A stretch of 64,000 bases of DNA. It comes from an uncultured Flavihumibacter sp. (GTDB taxonomy: Bacteria > Bacteroidota > Bacteroidia > Chitinophagales > Chitinophagaceae). The DNA lies in NCBI GenBank assembly GCA_902168105.1, contig CABHOY010000058.1:146588-210587 (forward strand), in the 5' to 3' direction. Below the pieces are notes generated by a model that saw nothing but the letters and a program-made list of their open reading frames with translations, did not search any database and was not told where the DNA came from. Made by a program: the position numbers and the translations under genes. This document shows, one piece after another, positions 63,295 to 64,000 of this stretch. How positions within the stretch are numbered: the stretch's first letter is position 1; each line of letters starts with the position of its first letter.

Positions 63295-63921
63295 ATGAAC
63301 ACACCAAATTCAGAATCAAAGACAGCTGTCGTAATCGGCGGCACCAGCGGAATGGGTAAAGCAACCGCTCAATTATTACTGGAACTGGACGTTACTGTTA
63401 TAGTAGCCAGTCGCTCGGCAAACAGTGTTTCCGAGGCCGTTGCTGATTTAAAAGCCTTCGGTAATGTAAGCGGCCTCCAGGTGGATATTACAGACAGGAA
63501 GTCGACTGATGCTTTTATTCAATCGCTGCTACAACTGGATAGAATCGATTACCTGGTGAATGCATCCGGGATATTCCGTCCAAAGCCATTCCTGGATAAT
63601 ACCATTGAAGAATACGATGCGTTGCTGGACATCAACAGAGGCTTTTATTTTATTACGCAAGCGGTGGCCGGTAAGATGAAAACAACAGGCGGCGGCTCCA
63701 TTGTGAATGTTGGTTCTTATTGGGCTACACATGCAATAAAGGGTACGCCTACCGCTGCCTACAGCATGGCTAAAGCGGGACTGCATGCTTTTACCCAGCA
63801 GATCGCTATGGAGCTGGCAGCGTTTAATATCCGCGTGAATGCAATTGCGCCGGGCGTTGTTGAGACGAATGTAGGATCAAGACCAAAAGTTGTGGAGCAG
63901 TTGTTGGAATCATGCATATAG
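63295..63921 (+). CDS. Short-chain dehydrogenase, C-terminally shortened
   Basis: A 208-residue SDR oxidoreductase. The NAD(P) motif is VVIGGTSGMGKATAQL (about residues 12-27), followed by LVNASGIF, the catalytic Ser in IVNVGSYWATHAI (about 140) and YSMAK (about 156-160). Classical SDRs of this type run to about 245-255 residues and contain a GxPxDVA block near the end. Here the frame stops after ETNVGSRPKVVEQLLESCI and the downstream sequence does not encode the missing block. The substrate-binding end is therefore absent. It may be a decaying gene or a shortened family member. Confidence 0.8.
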   Translation: MNTPNSESKTAVVIGGTSGMGKATAQLLLELDVTVIVASRSANSVSEAVADLKAFGNVSGLQVDITDRKSTDAFIQSLLQLDRIDYLVNASGIFRPKPFLDNTIEEYDALLDINRGFYFITQAVAGKMKTTGGGSIVNVGSYWATHAIKGTPTAAYSMAKAGLHAFTQQIAMELAAFNIRVNAIAPGVVETNVGSRPKVVEQLLESCI

Positions 63922-64000
63922 CTTAGTTAATCTGAATAAGAAGAACTCGATACACTTTACACCTCTAAACTGACTCCTAAACGCCTTTATTTTCGCATTA

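Overview
The window looks like a chromosomal segment of a Bacteroidota bacterium, most likely Chitinophaga or a close relative. The grounds are STN/TonB-type proteins, BtuG-like surface propellers, DUF5074, DUF4255 and DUF5908 family proteins, and promoters of the Bacteroidota form TTG-N19-22-TAnnTTTG instead of sigma-70 boxes. I see no integrase, terminase, capsid or transposase gene and no CRISPR array.

Layout. 1-299: start of a glycosidase-like exported protein. 417-6013: corrinoid-uptake operon on the minus strand (two BtuG-like propellers, a BtuB-like receptor and a further lipoprotein), driven by a recognisable promoter and a cobalamin riboswitch. 6059-7954: STN-domain protein with 13 short surface repeats. 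8011-9932: aguB-aguA (agmatine to putrescine). 9933-11137: gene-free stretch full of hairpins and repeats. 11138-13720: two L,D-transpeptidases. 13823-32369: a complete 15-gene extracellular contractile injection system (eCIS) on the minus strand: cap, an unassigned protein, one sheath, two tubes, DUF5908, LysM hub, VgrG spike, PAAR tip, gp25, two large baseplate proteins with a fibre-like protein between them, tape measure and AAA+ ATPase. 32680-34800: a divergent membrane-anchored GH18-fold protein whose catalytic motif is destroyed.

34875-38780: small orphan, PepSY-like protein, Bcr/CflA efflux pump and an outer-membrane MetA-type protein. 39089-45350: five-gene operon combining a TonB siderophore receptor with an ABC exporter and a His/Cys-rich small protein, with a promoter overlapped by a palindromic operator. 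45463-45915: Ohr/OsmC. 46041-46460: 100-bp tandem repeats ending in a palindromic element that also occurs at about 10.2 kb. 46856-52820: assorted orphans, DinB, alpha/beta hydrolase, DHFR-like and methyltransferase genes.

52832-60566: unusual minus-strand set cytochrome b561-sufB-sufC-sufD-pyk-dxr-gntR, flanked by a divergent AraC regulator. This joins Fe-S assembly, pyruvate formation and the first committed step of the MEP isoprenoid pathway. 61724-61800: tRNA-Arg(ACG). 62238-63113: ECF sigma factor with a Cys-containing C-terminal extension. 63295-63921: short-chain dehydrogenase lacking its C-terminus.

The most notable items are the eCIS with its divergent pseudo-chitinase neighbour, the dispersed palindrome whose arms co-vary between copies, the suf-pyk-dxr operon, and the metal-type receptor/exporter operon with an operator built into its promoter.
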